64,000 nt of DNA from Geobacillus vulcani PSS1 (GTDB lineage Bacteria; Bacillota; Bacilli; Bacillales; Anoxybacillaceae). The position numbers were made by a program, and so were the translations under genes. Positions within the stretch are counted from its first letter, which is position 1. Every line of letters starts with the position of its first letter. Under the pieces are notes generated by a model. It saw only the letters and a list, made by a program, of their open reading frames with translations, was not told the origin of the DNA and did no database searches. The stretch is from positions 2,977,001-3,041,000 of the forward strand of contig NZ_JPOI01000001.1 of assembly GCF_000733845.1 (NCBI RefSeq), given 5' to 3'. This document shows positions 33,334 to 43,899 of this stretch, in pieces.

Positions 33334-35424
33334 TCATTCCGCGCCGATCTTTTCAAGCAGCGCATCGCCGTTTCGGCTGACGCGCACATAAGCGAAGCGG
33401 GCGTCCCGCCACCGTTCCCCGGTTTGTTCCGGCACGAAATACGATTCAATTCCATACACGGCCTGCTCACCATAGAAAGTGCCGCTGATCAAAATGTCTC
33501 CCTGCTGCCGCACAGCCCCAGGCCGTTTTTGGCCATTGACGGCATACACTCCGGCGAAACGGTACACTCCGTCCGGTCCTTTTCGCAACATCACCTGCAC
33601 CTTTCCACTTCCATCCAGAGACGAGATCGTAGAAATGTCATAGCGAAGCCGGATATAATCCCCTTGCAGCACAGAACGCGGATCCACCGGCTCGAGCGCT
33701 AATTTTACCAACTGTCCGTCTCGCAATAGCCGTTCTTTCTCCCATACGGTATATCCGGTAAACAGAAATTGGGCAACGACCATCAACAGGACACCTAAGG
33801 AAACGTTTCGAGGCCACACCGCCTCCCTAGGGAAATGAAGCCGATTCCGTTTTTCCAGCCAAACAGCCCAAGCGAGCAACACCACCCCAGCCGCCAACAA
33901 ACTGACCGATTTATGGAGCAAGTTCCACGCCAGCTCATAATATTTGAGCACAAAATAAAGAACCGTATACCCCCAAGCAATGGTCCGCTCGCGGCGCCGC
34001 CGTTGAAACAAGAAAAAGGCGAGCACCGCCACCATAGCGAGATTGGACGCCATATAAAGCCCATCAGCTTGGAAGATATCAACACTTGTCGCAATCCCGA
34101 GCGCACTAAGCGCCAGTACGAGCGGAGTCATGGCCGTCTTCCCTCTCCATCGACTGTATGCGTACAGCACCCCGTTCCATAGAGCGAGCAGCAACAGCTC
34201 CACCCGTCCATTCTCCATGTTCACATCAAGCACTACATACAAATAAAGCGTCAACGCAACCGTCGTCAACCGCTGCATCCCGCGCTCCGGGAAACGGATC
34301 ACTCCCACGGCGAGCACGGCGATATAAAGAACCAACACCACCGTCGACAGTTCCCACGTCACCGTCCATCCAAGCCCGTAACCGACCGCCAGCAGCGTAT
34401 AACGCACAACGGCGTTCCAACGGCGGCCGAGCCAAGCCGGAAGCACCAATCCAAAGATCGAAAGGAAAAACAGCACATACGGCGACCACGTGTCCGCCCA
34501 CAGAAAATACAAGCCGAGCAAACTCGATATGGCCAACGACGAAGCTGCGAGCGTAATCACCGCTTGAAACGCGGCCAAAAACCATTTTCCGGCCCGCGTT
34601 CCCGCCGAAAACATCCCGGCCCGCCGGAGAAAGACGACCCCGCCGTACAGGATGATGGTTGCAGCAACAAGTCCGAGCAGAAGCAGCCATGTTTCAAAAT
34701 GATCCACCAGCAAACGGTGGTATTGAATCAACAAAAACAAGCCGGCAAACAAACTCGTCACCAAACCATATCCCCGCTGTTTGGCAACGGAGAAAAAGTA
34801 GTAAAGCAGCCCGGCAAGCAGCGCCGCATACACGTATGGCCACCAGACATCGCGCCCGTACGAAAAGCCGGTGATGCCGATGACAAGCAGCCAGCCGTGC
34901 ATCGCCGCATAAGCGAGATACGCTGTCCAAGGCGAACGGCTGAAGCGAAAGAGCGCGCCGTTGACCACAGCGAACAGGAGCAGCCAGCCAAACGATGCCC
35001 ATTCCCTCCACTCGATATGGTAAGCGGAAGGAAAATAATAAAACCAGCAAGCAAGTTGCAGCAGCACGACAGCGATGACCGAAAGCGCCGGATCTTTCGT
35101 CAGCCGCGCCAACAACGCTGTCGGCGCCAGCCAAATGAGGAACAACCAATAACTGTCGGCGTGAGAATTATAAATTTGTCCTACTAACGCCAATGAGATG
35201 CCAAACGACAACACCCCACCGATCAACATCCAGCGCCCTAAAAAGCGATGGCGGCCCGCCAGAACAGCGCTTGCTCCATAAAACCCCGCCATCATGCCGA
35301 TACTGATTCCGACTTTCGCCTCTCGCCCCATCTCCGGCCAGTTGGCGGCAAAAAAATAAACGATGCCGGCAATGATGCACAAAAACGCCAACGCATACCC
35401 TGTTTTCACGATCCGGGCCGCCAT
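33334..35424 (-). CDS. Large polytopic membrane protein with DUF2157-like and GDYXXLXY domains
   Basis: A 696-residue protein. About 540 residues form many membrane helices, starting with a DUF2157-like segment (IAGIVYFFAANWPEM). The last 160 residues form an extracytoplasmic GDYXXLXY domain with the name motif GDYIRLRYDIS. Such proteins occur in many bacteria; function is unknown, and envelope roles are guessed. The ATG at 35424 follows AAGGGGG with 7-base spacing. No operon partner is evident. Confidence 0.8.
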   Translation of the reverse strand: MAARIVKTGYALAFLCIIAGIVYFFAANWPEMGREAKVGISIGMMAGFYGASAVLAGRHRFLGRWMLIGGVLSFGISLALVGQIYNSHADSYWLFLIWLAPTALLARLTKDPALSVIAVVLLQLACWFYYFPSAYHIEWREWASFGWLLLFAVVNGALFRFSRSPWTAYLAYAAMHGWLLVIGITGFSYGRDVWWPYVYAALLAGLLYYFFSVAKQRGYGLVTSLFAGLFLLIQYHRLLVDHFETWLLLLGLVAATIILYGGVVFLRRAGMFSAGTRAGKWFLAAFQAVITLAASSLAISSLLGLYFLWADTWSPYVLFFLSIFGLVLPAWLGRRWNAVVRYTLLAVGYGLGWTVTWELSTVVLVLYIAVLAVGVIRFPERGMQRLTTVALTLYLYVVLDVNMENGRVELLLLALWNGVLYAYSRWRGKTAMTPLVLALSALGIATSVDIFQADGLYMASNLAMVAVLAFFLFQRRRRERTIAWGYTVLYFVLKYYELAWNLLHKSVSLLAAGVVLLAWAVWLEKRNRLHFPREAVWPRNVSLGVLLMVVAQFLFTGYTVWEKERLLRDGQLVKLALEPVDPRSVLQGDYIRLRYDISTISSLDGSGKVQVMLRKGPDGVYRFAGVYAVNGQKRPGAVRQQGDILISGTFYGEQAVYGIESYFVPEQTGERWRDARFAYVRVSRNGDALLEKIGAE

Positions 35425-35682
35425 ATCGCTTCCCCCTTGTCACTGGTTTTTTCTATAAAAAATATATGCAGAAAAAGCTGTCTAGAAGACCGTTGAAAAT
35501 ACGCCTTATTTCCTCGCACGTTTCCAGCTGCCGCCGATCCGCTAGAAGGCTCGTGAATAGGGTGGCGCTCCAACAGCGTTTCTTAAGCTGGCACTTCTAG
35601 CAACACCGCCCTCTCTTCCCGTTTTGTTTTCCAGCGGTTGTTTGTCACCGGTCTTTTCGGTTCCTGCTTGCGATGAAGAACA
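35425..35682. other. Gap with a spaced inverted repeat
   Basis: No gene seen. GCTAGAAG (35541-35548) and CTTCTAGC (35594-35601) form a perfect 8-bp inverted repeat 45 bp apart. Confidence 0.5.
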
Positions 35683-36639
35683 TTACAGTTGGAGATGATG
35701 TTTTAAGTGGAAAATTTCCATATCATGCTCGGCCACTTTTTTTATCAAATAATCGATGGATGTTTGCTTGGAAGAGAATTCGCGCGAAGCCAGATCAAGA
35801 GCGGCCTGATGCTTATGAAGCATGTTCTCGATGTGGCGAAAGTGGCTCCGCATTTCTGTTGCGAGGTTGTCAACTTTTTCTTCGACCCGTTCAACTTTCA
35901 CTTCAAGCCGTTGCTGTCCTTCTTTCAAGGTTTGCACATCGCCCTTGACCATGTCCATGTCCGCTTTCAGCGTTTGCACATCGCCCTTGACCATGTCCAT
36001 GTCCGCTTTCAATGTTTGCACGTCGCCTTTGACCATGTCCATATCCGCTTTCAATGTTTGCACATCGCCCTTGACCATGTCCATGTCCGCTTTCAATGTT
36101 TGCACGTCGCCTTTGACCATGTCCATATCCGCTTTCAATGTTTGCACATCGCCCTTGACCATGTCCATGTCCGCTTTCAACGTTTGCACGTCGCCTTTGA
36201 CCATGTCCATGTCCGCTTTCAATGTTTGCACATCGCCTTTGACCATGTCCATGTCCGCTTTCAATGTTTGCACGTCGCCCTTAACCATGTCCATGTCCGC
36301 TTTCAGCGTTTGCACATCGCCCTTGACCATGTCCATGTCCGCTTTCAGCGTTTGCACATCGCCTTTGACCATGTCCATGTCCGCTTTTAATGTGCGCACA
36401 TCCTCTTCAACCCGGTGAAGCCGCTGTTCCAAGCGGGCTTGTCCCTCTTGCAACAACTGCACTTCACCTTCCAAACGCGCCTGTCCTTCTTTCAGCCCTT
36501 GGATCTCGCCTTCCAAACGCGCTTGTCCTTCTTGAAGTGCCCGGACATCGCCTTCGATCCGATCGAGCCGCATGTGGATCGGATTCAACTTTTGGTCAAG
36601 CAATTCAGCCATTAGTTGCACGAGTTCGGCTTGGCTCAT
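35683..36639 (-). CDS. Coiled-coil protein with eleven 14-residue repeats
   Basis: A 318-residue, highly charged protein predicted to be one long coiled coil. The N-terminal 90 residues contain looser repeats (EGQARLEGE type). Then eleven near-identical 14-residue units (KADMDMVKGDVQTL) follow, each two heptads, and a C-terminal helical region of about 90 residues has EEKVDNLATEM and ends HLQL. No membrane segment or signal peptide. The ATG at 36639 has one of the strongest ribosome sites in the window (AAAGGAGGTGA). I do not recognise a characterised family; a structural or scaffold role is inference. Confidence 0.8.
   Translation of the reverse strand: MSQAELVQLMAELLDQKLNPIHMRLDRIEGDVRALQEGQARLEGEIQGLKEGQARLEGEVQLLQEGQARLEQRLHRVEEDVRTLKADMDMVKGDVQTLKADMDMVKGDVQTLKADMDMVKGDVQTLKADMDMVKGDVQTLKADMDMVKGDVQTLKADMDMVKGDVQTLKADMDMVKGDVQTLKADMDMVKGDVQTLKADMDMVKGDVQTLKADMDMVKGDVQTLKADMDMVKGDVQTLKEGQQRLEVKVERVEEKVDNLATEMRSHFRHIENMLHKHQAALDLASREFSSKQTSIDYLIKKVAEHDMEIFHLKHHLQL
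35940..36402. repeat. Eleven tandem 42-bp repeats inside a coding region
   Basis: The word CCATGTCCAT recurs every 42 bp from 35949 to 36369. Copies differ mainly at silent positions (CATGTCCATG/CATGTCCATA, GCCC/GCCT, AGCG/AATG/AACG), so the array is coding and in frame. Confidence 0.95.
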
Positions 36640-36806
36640 CGTTTCTCACCTCCTTTCCCTCATTGTATCATGGTCCCACACAACGTCATAGTATAGAAAA
36701 AGAGATTTTCTTCTCCTTTTCGACAAAATCAGACGCTAGATCAAACCGATGAATCGGCTTCATCATCAAATCAACATAGGGCAAAACATGATTTTTTGAT
36801 GATCAG

Positions 36807-37409
36807 CTACCAACGGCCGCCTCGATGAATCGACATCCGATAAAGAGCAAGGCAGGCCGACAAGTAAGCGCCGCCAAGCACAAACCCGCCCAGCACATCA
36901 GACGGATAATGCACTTGCAAGCTTAGCCGGCTTAAGCCGGTTAAGAGCGCCAGCGTCGCAAACACGCCGTAAATGGCCGCCCGCTCCCCGCGCTTTGTGC
37001 GCGTTTGCGCCAAAAAATACGCCAAAAGCAGCAAATAAATCGTCCCGATCATCGCGTGGCCGCTCGGAAAACTGAATCCTCCGATCTCGGCATGCGGCGG
37101 GCGCTCCCGCCCAACAACATGCTTGATCCATTCATTGATGCCATACCCCCCACCAACAGCGACGACCACCAACACCATTCCATAGACATCGCGGCGGAAA
37201 AACCATAAGCCAATAACAAGCATCACACTGATGATGCCTATTGTTTTCCCATTGCCGAGAAACGTAAACGGATCGAGCCATTGCCATGAATCAAACAGCT
37301 GCAGCCCACCTTCGTCAGCCGCCTTTGTCACCCCGGCTGCCACGCTTGCCCAAACAGCCAAAAAAAAGACCGCGCCGACAGCCGCTATCATCCATAACCG
37401 TCGGTTCAC
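36807..37409 (-). CDS. PAP2-family membrane phosphatase
   Basis: A 200-residue protein with about five or six membrane segments and the three acid-phosphatase motifs of the PAP2 family: KHVVGRERP (K-x6-RP), FPSGH, and SRLSLQVHYPSDVLGG (SR-x5-H-x3-D). It resembles phosphatidylglycerophosphate/undecaprenyl pyrophosphate phosphatases acting at the outer membrane face. The exact lipid substrate cannot be told. The GTG start at 37409 has an AAGGAGTGA site. Single gene. Confidence 0.9.
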   Translation of the reverse strand: MNRRLWMIAAVGAVFFLAVWASVAAGVTKAADEGGLQLFDSWQWLDPFTFLGNGKTIGIISVMLVIGLWFFRRDVYGMVLVVVAVGGGYGINEWIKHVVGRERPPHAEIGGFSFPSGHAMIGTIYLLLLAYFLAQTRTKRGERAAIYGVFATLALLTGLSRLSLQVHYPSDVLGGFVLGGAYLSACLALYRMSIHRGGRW

Positions 37410-37549
37410 TCTGACTCACTCCTTGTCGATGCTTCCTCACAACCGCATCAGTCGGTTGTCCATTACGAGATCGTCAAATAGATTTGTATGGAGATGAAAC
37501 CCAAAAGAAACATTGAAAGTTTCTCAATAATATTTTTACGAACAAAAGA

Positions 37550-37587
37550 AAAATCCTCCTTAAAAAGCAGCACTTTTTAAGGAGGAA
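37550..37587 (-). terminator. Terminator of the gltAB operon
   Basis: TCCTCCTTAAAAAG (37554-37567) is a perfect inverse of CTTTTTAAGGAGGA (37573-37586); TTTTT follows on the minus strand. Confidence 0.92.
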
Positions 37588-37594
37588 ACAACCA

Positions 37595-39079
37595 TTACGA
37601 CGGCAGCTTCGTCTCTCCCATCAGGAACCGGTCCACTTCACGGGCCGCCCCCCGGCCCTCGTGGATCGCCCAAACGATCAGGCTTTGGCCGCGGCGGGCG
37701 TCGCCGGCCGCAAACACGCCTTCAATGTTTGTCGTATATTTACCGTACGGAGCTTTCACTTTATTGTTGACCGTTTCCACGCCAAACTGCTGCAACAGTG
37801 GCTGTTCAGGACCTTCGAAGCCAATCGCGATGAACACCAAATCGCACGGCCATACTTGCTCCGTCCCCGGAATTTCTTTAAAGGTCGCTTTGCCGTTTTC
37901 ATCAATGATTTTTTCCATTTGAACCGTATGCAGTTCTTTCACTCGGCCGTGCTCGTCGCCTACGATTTTTTTCGTTTGAATGCAATATTGGCGCGGGTCT
38001 GCCCCGAATTTCGCCTTCGCTTCCTCATACGCATAATCAAGCGTGAAAACGAGCGGATATTGCGGCCACGGGTTATTGTCTGGGCGCTTGTCCGGCAAAG
38101 CCGGGTGTTTGCCAAACTGGACGACGCTTTTGCAGCCTTGGCGCAGCGCGGTCGCCACACAGTCAGCCCCCGTGTCGCCGCCTCCGATGACGATGACACG
38201 TTTGTCCTTGGCGTCAATAAACTGACCGTCGGCAAAATTCGAATCGAGCAAACTTTTCGTGACGCTTGTTAAATAATCCATGGCAAAATGAACGCCTTCC
38301 AGTTCCCGACCTTCAATGGCCAAATCGCGCTGCTTTTGCGCCCCAACGCACAACACAACGGCATCGTATTGAGCACGCAACTCATCGGCGGTAATATCTT
38401 TGCCGACTTCGGTGTTTACAACAAAGGTGATGCCCTCTTCTTCAAGCAGCCGCACTCGCCGTTCGACGATGTCTTTTTCCAGCTTCATGTTCGGGATCCC
38501 GTACATCAACAAGCCGCCGATGCGATCGGCCCGCTCGTACACCGTCACCGAATGGCCAGCTTGGTTAAGCTGGTCGGCACAGGCGAGCCCGGCCGGGCCG
38601 GAGCCGACGATGGCCACCTTTTTTCCAGTGCGCGTTTTCGGGATGCGCGGTTTCACCCAACCTTCAGCAAACCCTTTATCAATAATGGCCCGTTCGATTC
38701 CTTTGATCGCCACCGCTGGGTCGGAAATGGCCACTGTACACGATCCTTCGCACGGCGCCGGACAGACGCGGCCCGTAAACTCTGGAAAGTTGTTCGTTTT
38801 CAAGAGCCGATCGAGCGCTTCTTTCCAACGGCCGCGGTACACCAAATCGTTCCATTCCGGAATGAAGTTGTGCACTGGGCACCCCGAGGTGAGACCGTTC
38901 AGCTCCAATCCCATATGGCAAAACGGCGTGCCGCAATCCATACAGCGAGCTCCTTGGCGCGCCAACACGTCTTCGGAAAACGGCTCTGTATATTCCTTCC
39001 AATCGTCAAGACGGGAAAGCGGGTCGCGCTTTTTTTCTTCCTCGCGAGCGTATTCCATAAACCCCGTTGCTTTTCCCAC
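37595..39079 (-). CDS. gltB: Glutamate synthase small subunit
   Basis: A 494-residue flavoprotein subunit of NADPH-dependent glutamate synthase. N-terminal cysteine-rich segments CMDCGTPFCHMG, TSGCPVHNFIP and CPAPCEGSC hold [4Fe-4S] clusters. GSGPAGLACADQL is the FAD loop, GGGDTGADCVATAL the NADPH loop, and AAGDARRGQSLIVWAI the C-terminal FAD contact. It feeds electrons from NADPH to GltA. The GTG start at 39079 has an AAGGAGGGG site. It lies 135 bp downstream of gltA, on the same strand. Confidence 0.95.
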   Translation of the reverse strand: MGKATGFMEYAREEEKKRDPLSRLDDWKEYTEPFSEDVLARQGARCMDCGTPFCHMGLELNGLTSGCPVHNFIPEWNDLVYRGRWKEALDRLLKTNNFPEFTGRVCPAPCEGSCTVAISDPAVAIKGIERAIIDKGFAEGWVKPRIPKTRTGKKVAIVGSGPAGLACADQLNQAGHSVTVYERADRIGGLLMYGIPNMKLEKDIVERRVRLLEEEGITFVVNTEVGKDITADELRAQYDAVVLCVGAQKQRDLAIEGRELEGVHFAMDYLTSVTKSLLDSNFADGQFIDAKDKRVIVIGGGDTGADCVATALRQGCKSVVQFGKHPALPDKRPDNNPWPQYPLVFTLDYAYEEAKAKFGADPRQYCIQTKKIVGDEHGRVKELHTVQMEKIIDENGKATFKEIPGTEQVWPCDLVFIAIGFEGPEQPLLQQFGVETVNNKVKAPYGKYTTNIEGVFAAGDARRGQSLIVWAIHEGRGAAREVDRFLMGETKLPS

Positions 39080-39214
39080 GACGGTTCCCCTCCTTCTGCG
39101 TCCTCTCTTCTCTCCGCTCTATCCTTCCCGCCTGTTTGGCAGCCAAAAAGCGAGCCCCGCGGCGGCGCGGGGCCGAAGCGGCGCCGCCATGCGCAGCCGA
39201 CCGAAAAAGCGGGA

Positions 39215-42200
39215 CTACTTTGCGGCCACTTGCAACATAGGAGCGTTGGCGGCAGCCGCTTTTTTCTGTTTCGCCACCGTTTCAAACGCCGCCATGGCAG
39301 CTTCATCATACGAAAGCCCGGATTGTTCGAGCGCTTGAATTGTTTCCACCATCAGTTTGTAGTTGTGCGGAATGACTTTGACAAACCGTTTCACATAAGC
39401 GTCCCATTCGTCAAGCACGAGTGAGGCCCGCGGACTCCCGGTATAGCGGAAATGGTTTTCGATCATCCGGCGGACGTCGCGAATTTCTTCCTCATTCTCG
39501 AGCCGTTCCAAGGAAACGAGTTCAAGGTTGGCTGTTTGTATCCAGCTGTTTTCATCAGCAAGGACGTAGGCGATGCCCCCCGACATGCCGGCGGCGAAAT
39601 TTTTGCCGACCGAGCCGAGGATGACGACACGGCCGCCGGTCATATATTCACAGCCGTGGTCGCCGACGCCCTCGACAACGGCATGGACGCCGCTGTTGCG
39701 CACGCAGAACCGCTCGCCGGCGCGGCCGCGAATATACGCCTCGCCACCCGTCGCTCCATAGAAGGCGACGTTGCCGATAATGACGTTGTCCGCTGCGGCA
39801 AACGGCGCCTCATCCGGCGGACGGACGATCACTTTGCCGCCGGAGAGTCCCTTGCCAACATAATCGTTCGCGTCGCCGACAAGCTCGAGCGTCATCCCTT
39901 TCGGCACAAACGCCGCGAAGCTCTGCCCTGCCGATCCGGTGAAGCGGAGGCGGATCGTATCATCCGGCAATCCTTCTTCACCGTAGCGTTTCGAAATTTC
40001 GCTGCCGGTCATCGCTCCGACCGTCCGATGGACGTTGCGGATCGTAAGTTCAAGCGCAACCGGCTCCCGGTTTTCGAGCGCCGGCTGCACCGCCGGCAAA
40101 ATATTCGTATAGTCAAGCGTTTCTTCCATGCGATGGGTTTGCCCTTGGCCGCAAGTGCGCGGGCCGTCGACTTGGTGCAGCAGGCGCGACAAGTCGAGAT
40201 GCTTCGCTTTCCAATGCGTTTTCGCCCGCTCGCTCACTTTCAGCACATCGACGCGGCCCACCATCTCGTCGATCGTGCGGAAGCCGAGCTCGGCCATGAT
40301 CTCCCGCACTTCCTGAGCGACAAAATACATGAAGTTGACGACATGCTCCGGTTGGCCGGTAAATTTTTTGCGCAGCTCCGGATTTTGCGTCGCCACTCCG
40401 ACCGGACATGTATCCAGATGGCAAACGCGCATCATGACGCAGCCCAACACGACGAGCGGCGCCGTCGCAAACCCAAATTCCTCGGCGCCAAACAGCGCCG
40501 CCATTACAACGTCGCGGCCGGTCATCAGTTTGCCGTCGGTTTCCAACACGACACGGTCGCGCAAGCCGTTCAACATGAGCGTCTGGTGTGTTTCCGCCAA
40601 ACCGAGCTCCCATGGAAGCCCTGCGTGCTTAATGCTCGTCTTCGGTGACGCACCCGTGCCACCGTCATAACCGCTGATGACGATGACATCGGCGTTCCCT
40701 TTCGCCACGCCGGCCGCAATCGTGCCGACGCCCGCTTTGGCGACGAGCTTGACGCTGATGCGCGCGTCTTTGTTCGCGTTTTTTAAGTCGTAAATGAGCT
40801 GAGCCAAATCTTCGATCGAGTAAATGTCATGGTGCGGCGGCGGAGAAATGAGCTCCACCCCCGGCGTCGAGCCGCGCACTTTGCCGACCCACGGGTACAC
40901 TTTGTTGGCCGGAAGCTGCCCGCCTTCGCCTGGTTTTGCCCCTTGGGCCATTTTAATTTGCAATTCGTCGGCGTTGACCAAATAATGACTTTTCACGCCA
41001 AAACGCCCGGAAGCGACCTGCTTGATCGCGCTGCGGCGCCAGTCGCCGTTTTCGTCCTTCACATAGCGAGCCGGGTCTTCCCCGCCTTCACCGCTGTTGC
41101 TTTTTCCACCGATCCGGTTCATGGCAATCGCCAACGCCTCATGCGCCTCTTGGCTGATCGAGCCAAACGACATCGCTCCGGTTTTGAAGCGGCGGACAAT
41201 CGACTCGACCGGCTCGACTTCTTCAATCGGCACCGGCGTCCGGTTCGGATCGAAGTCGAACAAGTTGCGCAAGAACGTCAACTGTTCTTCATTGGCCAGT
41301 TTCGAATATTGCTTATAAAGATTGTAATCATTTTTCCGGCACGCCCATTGCAACAAATGGATCGTCTTCGGATTGAACGCGTGATGTTCGCCGTTGCGCC
41401 GCCATTGCAGCTCGCTGCCGGTATCGAGCACATGATCTTCGTGCCGGGCGGCAAATGCCGCTTCATGGCGCATTTTCGCCTCTTTGGCGATTTCCTCAAG
41501 CCCGATGCCGCCAATTTGCGAGGCGGTGCCGGTGAAGTATTGATCAATGACGTCGTTGCCGATGCCAACGGCTTCAAAAATTTGGGCGCCGCGGTAGCTT
41601 TGCACCGTCGAGATGCCCATTTTTGACATCACTTTGACCACACCGTCAACAGCCGCCTTCCTATACGTGCTCACTGCGTCACGGTACGACAAGGCAATGA
41701 CGCCGTTTTCGGACGCCTGGCGGATCGTCTCGAGCGCCAAGTACGGGTTAATGGCGTCCGCCCCGTAGCCGATCAGCGCCGCAAAATGATGGACTTCGCG
41801 CGCCTCGCCGCTTTCGACCAGCAGGCTGACGTTTGTGCGCGTCCCGTTCCGGATCAGGTGTTGATGAAGCCCGCTCACCGCCAGCAACACCGGAATCGCC
41901 ACATGCGTCTCATCAACGCCGCGATCGGACAAAACGAGAAGCGTTGCCCCGTTCGCGATCGCTTCGTCCGCTTTGGCAAACAACTCATCCAATGCTTGCT
42001 TCAAGTCATCCGTAAACAGCGTCGGCAGCACCACACATGTAAACTCCGGATACGGATTGGCTTTTAACGCGGCCAATTCTTCGTTCGTCAATAGCGGAGT
42101 TTCCAAGCGGATGCGCCGCGCCGCTTTGGCGTCTGGATGCAAAATGTTCCCTTCTTTGCCGAGCAGCGTCATCGTTGACGTGACGACATACTCGCGAATC

Positions 42201-43774
42201 GCGTCAATCGGCGGGTTCGTGACTTGGGCAAACAGCTGCTTGAAGTAGTTGAACAAGCTTTGCGGCCGCTCCGACAATACGGCCAACGGGGCATCCATGC
42301 CCATGGCGCCGGTCGGGTCTTTTCCTTCCGTCGCCATCGGTAAAATCGTTTTTTCCACATCTTCAAACGTGTAGCCGAACGCTTTTTGCCGTTTGACAAG
42401 CTGCTTCGGCGCTTCGACGTCCTCCGGAATCTCCAGATCGCCAAGCGTGATCATTTGCTCATTGATCCATTGGCGATACGGCTTTTCATGAGCGATTTCT
42501 TCTTTGATTTCCTGGTCGGAGATGATGCGCCCTTGCTCAAGGTCGACAAGCAACATTTTCCCCGGGCTCAGCCGTTCCTTATATAAAATGTTGTTCGGAT
42601 CGATATCAATGACGCCGACTTCGGACGAGAAAACAATGTAATCGTCTTTCGTGACGTAATAGCGGGCCGGGCGCAAGCCGTTCCGGTCCAAAATGGCACC
42701 GATTTGCTTGCCGTCGGTGAACGAAATCGCCGTTGGGCCGTCCCACGGCTCCATGAGACAGCTATGATACTCGTAAAACGCCTTTTTCGCGTCATCCATT
42801 TGTTCATCCCAAAACCACGGTTCTGGAATGAGCATCATCGCCACATGGGCCGGATTACGGCCAGCAAGAACGAAAAATTCAAACGCATTGTCCAAAATCG
42901 ACGAGTCGCTCCCGTTTGTATCCAAAATCGGCAACACTTTTTCTAAATCGGCGCCGAACGCTTCCGACACAAATTGCTTCTCGCGCGCCGCCATCCAGTT
43001 GACATTGCCGCGGAGCGTGTTGATCTCGCCGTTATGAATCAAATAGCGGTTCGGATGGGCCCGCTCCCAGCTCGGGAACGTGTTCGTGCTGAAGCGCGAG
43101 TGCACGAGGGCAAACGCCGAGCGGAACCGTTCATCCTGCAAATCCAAATAAAACGCATCGATTTGTTCCGGCGTAAGCAGCCCTTTATAGACAATCGTCC
43201 GGCTCGAGAAGCTCGCTACATAGCACTCGTTGTTTTCCACCCATTTTTCGAACTGTTTGCGGATGACATACAGCTTCCGTTCAAACGCCAGCTCATCGGC
43301 CGCATCATCCCCTGCCGCGACAAACACTTGACGAATGAACGGTTGGCTTTGCCGCGCCAGCTTGCCAAGCTTGGTGCCGTCAACCGGCACGGTCCGCCAG
43401 CCGAGCAGCTGTTGTCCTTCCTGGGCGATGATTTCATTTACTTTTGCTTCATAATACGCCCGTTTTTCTTCATTTTCCGGCAAAAAGAACATCCCGACCC
43501 CATAGCGCCCTTTTTCCGGCAAGTTCATCCCATTGCACACGTCTTGAAAATATTCGTGCGGAATTTGCGTCATAATGCCCGCGCCGTCGCCCGTTTCCGG
43601 ATCGCTTCCCTGCCCGCCCCGATGTTCAAGCTGACGGAGCATATGGAGCGCTTTTTCGATCACATCATGCGACGCTTTTCCTTTTAAATGAGCATAAAAC
43701 CCGATCCCGCACGCGTCATGTTCAAATTCCGGACGATACAGCCCTTGCGCTTTCGGTAATCCGTAGTGTTTCAT
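39215..43774 (-). CDS. gltA: Glutamate synthase large subunit
   Basis: A 1519-residue enzyme that converts glutamine plus 2-oxoglutarate to two glutamates. The N-terminal [11 protein letters not shown] shows the class II amidotransferase Cys22 after a short propeptide. A central domain and an FMN barrel follow, with [15 protein letters not shown] and [13 protein letters not shown]. The 3Fe-4S cysteines are in [15 protein letters not shown] (about 1111-1125), and the C-terminal beta helix includes [18 protein letters not shown] repeats. The start at 43774 has GGAGGGGAAGG; the frame extends 32 residues into the control region without support. Divergent from gltC. Confidence 0.96.
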   Translation of the reverse strand: MKHYGLPKAQGLYRPEFEHDACGIGFYAHLKGKASHDVIEKALHMLRQLEHRGGQGSDPETGDGAGIMTQIPHEYFQDVCNGMNLPEKGRYGVGMFFLPENEEKRAYYEAKVNEIIAQEGQQLLGWRTVPVDGTKLGKLARQSQPFIRQVFVAAGDDAADELAFERKLYVIRKQFEKWVENNECYVASFSSRTIVYKGLLTPEQIDAFYLDLQDERFRSAFALVHSRFSTNTFPSWERAHPNRYLIHNGEINTLRGNVNWMAAREKQFVSEAFGADLEKVLPILDTNGSDSSILDNAFEFFVLAGRNPAHVAMMLIPEPWFWDEQMDDAKKAFYEYHSCLMEPWDGPTAISFTDGKQIGAILDRNGLRPARYYVTKDDYIVFSSEVGVIDIDPNNILYKERLSPGKMLLVDLEQGRIISDQEIKEEIAHEKPYRQWINEQMITLGDLEIPEDVEAPKQLVKRQKAFGYTFEDVEKTILPMATEGKDPTGAMGMDAPLAVLSERPQSLFNYFKQLFAQVTNPPIDAIREYVVTSTMTLLGKEGNILHPDAKAARRIRLETPLLTNEELAALKANPYPEFTCVVLPTLFTDDLKQALDELFAKADEAIANGATLLVLSDRGVDETHVAIPVLLAVSGLHQHLIRNGTRTNVSLLVESGEAREVHHFAALIGYGADAINPYLALETIRQASENGVIALSYRDAVSTYRKAAVDGVVKVMSKMGISTVQSYRGAQIFEAVGIGNDVIDQYFTGTASQIGGIGLEEIAKEAKMRHEAAFAARHEDHVLDTGSELQWRRNGEHHAFNPKTIHLLQWACRKNDYNLYKQYSKLANEEQLTFLRNLFDFDPNRTPVPIEEVEPVESIVRRFKTGAMSFGSISQEAHEALAIAMNRIGGKSNSGEGGEDPARYVKDENGDWRRSAIKQVASGRFGVKSHYLVNADELQIKMAQGAKPGEGGQLPANKVYPWVGKVRGSTPGVELISPPPHHDIYSIEDLAQLIYDLKNANKDARISVKLVAKAGVGTIAAGVAKGNADVIVISGYDGGTGASPKTSIKHAGLPWELGLAETHQTLMLNGLRDRVVLETDGKLMTGRDVVMAALFGAEEFGFATAPLVVLGCVMMRVCHLDTCPVGVATQNPELRKKFTGQPEHVVNFMYFVAQEVREIMAELGFRTIDEMVGRVDVLKVSERAKTHWKAKHLDLSRLLHQVDGPRTCGQGQTHRMEETLDYTNILPAVQPALENREPVALELTIRNVHRTVGAMTGSEISKRYGEEGLPDDTIRLRFTGSAGQSFAAFVPKGMTLELVGDANDYVGKGLSGGKVIVRPPDEAPFAAADNVIIGNVAFYGATGGEAYIRGRAGERFCVRNSGVHAVVEGVGDHGCEYMTGGRVVILGSVGKNFAAGMSGGIAYVLADENSWIQTANLELVSLERLENEEEIRDVRRMIENHFRYTGSPRASLVLDEWDAYVKRFVKVIPHNYKLMVETIQALEQSGLSYDEAAMAAFETVAKQKKAAAANAPMLQVAAK

Positions 43775-43853
43775 GCTGCCTTCCCCTCCCGTTCCGAATT
43801 GTCTGTAATATTCATTGTAGTTTTCAAAATTAATATAAACAATATATAATTTA

Positions 43854-43868
43854 GATAAAATCCATCTC
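43854..43868. promoter_or_regulatory. Probable LysR-type (GltC) operator between gltA and gltC
   Basis: AGAT, 7 bases and ATCT form a dyad of the T-N11-A kind between the divergent genes. It overlaps sites where both promoters lie (TATAAT at 43846-43851 for gltC). Confidence 0.5.
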
Positions 43869-43899
43869 ATTTCGCGATCAATGAAAAAGGAGGGGGAGA

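Noticed and set aside
35541..35601. The GCTAGAAG/CTTCTAGC inverted repeat as an insertion-sequence remnant
   Set aside because: Only 45 bp separate the arms, no transposase trace is present, and no target duplication is visible.
35707..36418. Long repetitive frames on the plus strand, or a CRISPR-like array, at the 42-bp repeats
   Set aside because: The units abut without spacers and keep one minus-strand frame with a strong ribosome site and silent variation. The opposite frames are by-products of the repeat.
38288..40648. Plus-strand frames of 378 and 398 codons within gltB and gltA
   Set aside because: Antisense shadows of strongly conserved glutamate synthase genes, favoured by GC-rich third positions.
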